Under the pieces are notes generated by a model that did not search any database, had not been told where the DNA came from, and worked only from the letters and a program-made list of their open reading frames with translations. From Manis javanica (Eukaryota; Chordata; Mammalia; Pholidota; Manidae): a stretch of 64,000 bases of DNA. A program made the position numbers and the translations under genes. The stretch covers positions 47,685,034 through 47,749,033 of the forward strand of contig NC_133169.1 of the NCBI RefSeq assembly GCF_040802235.1, in the 5' to 3' direction. Of the stretch, positions 59,258 through 64,000 are shown in pieces. Position 1 is the stretch's first letter. Each line of letters starts with the position of its first letter.

Positions 59258-60851
59258 GAAAGATAATCCTTAAAACTGTGAGAGTGGTTTCTTCTGAGGT
59301 GCTGAGAGAAATAGTGAAAAAGATCAGAAGTGAGTGGGATTTTGTTGAGTATTGATTTTATTGTTTACACATGTACAATTTATATGTTTATATTTATTTA
59401 TTTATATAAACATTTATTTGTATTTTTTTCCTTTGGGGTGGCATATTTATACTCTGTATGCAAAAGGTAAGTCATGAGAGGTGGAAGTAAAAATCAAAAT
59501 TGATGAATATAGACTCAAATGAAATAACTGCATTTCAATTGAAAAACATAACATGTTGATTTTTTTTTAAAAGGAAACTATTCCATGTTACTTTTCCACA
59601 GTGAATTCTGAATATATGTACTTAATCTAGAAGGGGAAAAAGCTCTATAATGAATTTTCACTATTTTATATAAGCAGGACGTTGTATTGGTGTTATTATG
59701 GAAGTAATACATTGTGTCATTGATATTTTAAGATTGTGAAAACAATAAATTATTTAACTTTTTAAATCCTGTCTTTCCAGTATGGAAATTTGGAAGAAGT
59801 GAAGGAAAGGAGGAATCCAGCATGTGTTGTACTGAAACAGCACCTCCCAGTGGAAACCCATGATATAAGTTCTCCCAACAAGATGTACAATCTCTGAAAA
59901 CTCAGCGGCAGTGACCAAACCTCAGGCCCATATCTGAGTTATTAATTACCAATTTAGAAACCTCGCTTTCCTTTGTATTCATAGGTGTTAACCTCCCAAG
60001 CCTCAGAGATCACAACTGGAGTACAAATAAATAAAAACAGTAACATCTCAAAATCCATTGAATAAAATAAACATATGTTGTCATAGTGTGCCTTGAGTTT
60101 GATCCTAATATAATATTCTGGTCAAAAATGCTAACCTACAAATTATGAGGTAAAAAAGGAAATCCAAATGATGGCACATTTCCTTTAATAACAGTAATGT
60201 GTGTCAAAAAAATGCCAATGTCATGAAAGACAGAGACTGGAGAACTGTTTCAAGTTATAGAAGACTAAAGGGGCACTGCAACTAAAAACCCTGATCCTGA
60301 AATGCAAAAAATAAAAAAAAATCAACAAAAACAGGGAATACAATCAAATATAATTATAGTATATTTAATATCTTTTATCACATGCCTCTAATGCAAAAAA
60401 GGATTGAAAACTGGGGATACATGGTAAGGTTATTTGAGAGTTCTTCACAATATCCCTGAACTTTTCTGTAAGTTTAAAATTATTTGAAAAAGTTAGGGTG
60501 CATCAGAGTAAAAAATATATACCAAATAAGCCATGTATATTTTGTGATAATTTAAAACTTTAAAATCATATTTATTATAAGTTAATATAGTGATAATTTA
60601 ATAAAATTAGCACTATTATAATTCAAAATTTGGGGACATAATTGTTCCTCATACTAAAAGTCTATCTGAAACAACCCACCTACCTGATTTTTATTTTTAA
60701 ATGTGCCTTCCTTTTTGGCAAAAACACAGTCTCTTTCATATTCATGAAAAAGATAAGCAAATATTTAAGAATATTAAAATATAATCGTACCAATATTGCT
60801 GTATATATGATGGTTGGAAAATCATTTAATTCTCTACATAGTATTTTTTAC
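59258..60851. other. Intergenic
   Basis: AT-rich sequence; no gene or named repeat recognised. Confidence 0.4.
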
Positions 60852-61969
60852 TGTTAGTGGGAGTTGATTTATATTCCTCAGTTCTTGTCCCCACCACAGC
60901 CAAGAATTGAAAGCAGAGACACATTAGTGAAGCAGAGTAAAAGTTTTATTTGAATGCACCCCAAAAAGAGAAGCAGGCCAGAGTCAAGGCAGGCAAAGGC
61001 AGGTTTACTTAACTAAAGCAGAGAGAAAGGGAAAAAAAGTAAGCAAAGGGATACTCATTGAATTGTTACTCAGCATGGGACAGATCCCTGCTAACTCCTT
61101 AAGCCAAGGTCACCTGGTGTCCAGTGATTCCTTGGATCCGAACAGAATTGGAACTGGTCCCCTCCCACCTAGGATGTGGGGGAGCTGCAGAGCACTGGAT
61201 GACTGAAATTACATTCTGAGAACCTCCCAAAGATAAAGGAGATTTTCAGGCAGGCTACTAAAGAGCAGGATGGTACAGCTGCAATCCCGTCTGGATCACC
61301 CAGGTGACAGGAACTTGCAAGCCCCAGATCAGAGCTCCCAGCAGCCCCTCCCTACTTACATGGAGTAGGACCTAGAGAGTGACACACTCAAAGAAAGGCA
61401 AGCATGGGCAACCTCAGAGAGGAGGTGCACTTAAGGGTTTGGGCTCTGGTTTTTATAAGGCTTTCTTGGGTAAGGGTCAGCATAAGGCATGAACAGGTGA
61501 TTTATAATTCCTTTGAAGCTTTGTTTTAAGAATAGGCTTATCTAGGTGACTATGTTGGTTTGGGACCTCAGCATTCTTTGTCCACATAGGCTTATTTACA
61601 CTTCCGAGGTAGGCTTCCTGTCCTAGTTGCAAAGTTACTTGATTAGGGGCTGGAGGAGAGGAAAAAACAGCATATAGGTTAAGTTAAAGAATAAAATGGG
61701 CCTTTTATCAGGCTAAGTAGATTTTGCAATGACATCATCTAATTGATGCAATGAAGACATGGGCCATGCTCAGATAGTTTTCTTTATTTGGGGAATTTCT
61801 GGATATTCCAAGTTACTTCTGGACTTTGCAGCTTCAACTAATTAACCCATTAACTCTATACTCCTTTCTGGCTCTAGTTCTATTTGGTTAAGTCTTTGAG
61901 TCCCTTCTAGTGGGCTTTACTGGCCTTACTCTCTTTCCATCCCACACATATTTATTCTTCTGCCCAACA
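60852..61969 (-). repeat. LTR of an antisense ERV (3' LTR)
   Basis: Minus-strand LTR. The start TGTTGGGCAG at 61969 follows a purine run (aagggggaa). A minus-strand AATAAA (plus 60945-60950) precedes an R/U5-like text containing 'ctgtggtggggacaagaact', common in class I LTRs. The right end on the minus strand is placed near 60852 by the CA rule only. Confidence 0.65.
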
Positions 61970-63230
61970 TTCCCCCTTCATGTAGTTGCGATCCAAATCA
62001 TCGGGGTGAGGGGCAATGGCCAATCTGACTGCTTCCTGCTTGTGAGGGATGGTGTGGTCATTGGGTCCCTCTGCTAGCTGACTGTCGGGATGGTGTAGAT
62101 TGGGACCATAAGGGTTCCCATCAAGGGTCTCAAGAAGTTGCATGGTTCATCAATTGGTAAGGGCTTGAATCTTCATGACAGCAGGGCTTTAACCTTGAGG
62201 GACTGTAGTCTGGAAGACATAAATTTAGTTAAGAGGTTTAGTAAGCATGGTTCACACATTGGGGCTAGTAGAAGAATTAGTGGGAGTCCAATGAAGGATA
62301 GTTGCTAGGATCCCAGTTCTAAAAGTGAGACTGAATTCATGATTCTGAGAGCCTCTGAAGAATCTGAGAGACTTGATCAGCTGGTTTCTTCACTGATTGT
62401 CAGAGACAGAGGTTGAAGTCCTTATCTGAGCAATAACTGGAGTTGGATTTTCCATTCTGGAAGGAATAAACTTGACCAGGAGATTAAGAATGCACGGCTA
62501 AATATGAGACTAGGAGCAGGAAGACTTCAACTGAAGTGATGGAAGAAAATTGGAAACATTTGGAGAGTCACAGCCATATATTTTGTGGAAAGCAGATTTC
62601 AGGATCCAGTCTATTTCACAATCACAAGTATTAAAATCTAGTATAGATAAGGCTGCACTATTGAAACATAATTCTTTTCTCCCAAAATCACCTTCATTTT
62701 CATTAGAGGCAATCATAGTAAGACTAATTTGTTTAGCTTCAAATTAAAATTGAAAACAATTTTAGTTTAAAATTTAAGTTTAAAATAAGTTTAGCTTCAA
62801 AACACTTGGCTTGATTGTTTACATAAATGCAGCAAGAAGAGCAGTTGATTGCACAGGCTCTTTTACGTGTGCTTTGTTGTAAGGAATTGCAGATTGAACG
62901 TTTAAAGGCCTCTCGAAGAAAGGAAATCCAAGCCTTCAGTACCTGTAGAAATTGGGTGAATTACTCTCTCCTCAAAGTCCCCAAGATACTCTGAGGTTCA
63001 TACATTTGCCAGGTAGTGACCTTCTTACTCACCCTGTAAGGCAGCTGGGACCCCTGTAAGCAAGTTCCCAGGCCAGTTCTTCCGAGGGGCTTTGTTGGCC
63101 CCATAAAGTCAATGTTGGCTCCTTCAAGCTGCCTGGTCATGTCTGAGTATACATGTGCCTCTCTCAAATATGTCACTTCAGTCACAGCTTTGGTAATATA
63201 ACCAGTGTTTTCAATTGTGTCCTGTCACAA
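61970..63230 (-). pseudogene. 3' internal (env-side) remnants of the antisense ERV
   Basis: Minus-strand frames 63185-62961, 62716-62510 and 62143-61952 lie directly upstream of the LTR and its purine tract, the place for env. The middle piece has a C-x-C pair (TCDCEID). They are short and broken, and I cannot fix the env subdomains. The last frame stops just before the polypurine tract. Confidence 0.55.
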
Positions 63231-64000
63231 GGAGAGCAAATTCTTATTGAACTTACTCAAATAAGAATATTGCCCTAACATATAAAAATATTCACTGAGA
63301 GTTTCTGAATTCTGGAGGGATCAGGTACAGAGAGAAAAATACATGTTTCAATTTTGTTTATAAAGGTAGAATTTCCTAAACTGTTTTAAGTCACCGTAAG
63401 AGAAAGGTTTAAAACACTTACTTTAAAAGATCAACAACATATGAAACAAAAATGTATTAAAAAGTAAAATCATCCCCCTTAGTTTACTCAATCTTATGTA
63501 ATTAAATCTTGTTCTGCTTGAATCTAGTTGTTCTCAAATAGTTCTGAAGTGAAACAGTGTCTAAACATGACAAAATACTTTAAAATGTAGGTAGTTAAAT
63601 ACCAAATAGAGAAGGTTACATAGTTGTTGCAAAACTTAGCTCATAGCTTTTTAATATTATGATTTTGTTTTCTTAAGTACTCAAACACCTTATTTAGACA
63701 TTAAACATGAGAAATTGATACAATTAGAAAAACCTTCTGCAATATCTTAATATTAAGAATAGAACAATAGTTTGAGAAAACTTTGTCCTTTTAATGGAAA
63801 GCAAAATTCTAATCTCATGGTGTACTTTATATTAAGCTTCATTTACTTCAATCTCACATAGTATGACATTAATTTCTTCTTCCACAAAATTTCTACAACT
63901 TTATTTTTCCATTCAGAGTTCTCCCTCTTAAAATAACCAGCTGTATTTTAGGATGAAATTACCTTCTTTTCCCTCAATAAAAATGCATTTCCACTCCTCA
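63231..64000. other. Right-edge sequence
   Basis: AT-rich. It may still be internal to the antisense ERV, since the 5' LTR is not seen in the window. No frame of note. Confidence 0.35.

Overview
The window looks like a gene-poor, AT-rich piece of a placental mammal genome, probably laurasiatherian. No live protein-coding gene could be supported. The evidence is L1 LINEs at every stage of decay, endogenous retroviruses (ERVs), a SEPTIN7 retrocopy and five olfactory-receptor (OR) relics. I saw no recognisable SINE family. A SINE-poor genome such as a pangolin would fit, but that is a weak guess.

Layout. Positions 1-19145 hold three plus-strand OR14-like pseudogenes (731-1699, 9248-10192, 16472-17304) on tandemly duplicated blocks. 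The blocks share the OR body, its 5' flank with a 3' splice site, and kilobases of 3' flank. L1 fragments interrupt them, one of which (6487-7670) postdates the A/B duplication. Positions 19146-23140 are mostly an old antisense L1 with a local direct repeat. A SEPTIN7 processed pseudogene with a CpG-rich 5'UTR lies at about 23480-25977. A fourth OR (29364-30312, plus) and a fifth (36266-37217, minus) are much better preserved. Each has one main frame break; the fifth is broken by a perfect 7-bp tandem duplication.

The most unusual object is at 39050-47134. It is an essentially full-length L1 (5'UTR with a repeated module, broken ORF1, nearly complete ORF2, G-rich 3'UTR and an A-rich remnant). 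It is followed without a flanking-DNA break by about 1.8 kb of retroviral sequence: an env transmembrane-type reading frame, a polypurine tract, and the U3-R of an LTR ending at its own poly(A) signal. The whole 8-kb composite is bracketed by an 11-bp target-site duplication. The simplest reading is a single retrotransposed L1 transcript that ran through its own poly(A) signal into a neighbouring ERV and stopped at the viral LTR poly(A) signal.

Further right, 47135-53657 holds old L1 ends and one old dispersed repeat. At 53658-59257 is a complete but heavily decayed provirus: two LTRs of about 328 bp, a 4-bp target duplication, pol remnants, and a 10-bp-period CpG minisatellite in the env position. 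From 60852 to the right edge there is an antisense ERV fragment (3' LTR plus 3' internal sequence).

Nothing here acts as a pathway. The genes are relics that record OR cluster turnover and retrotransposition history.
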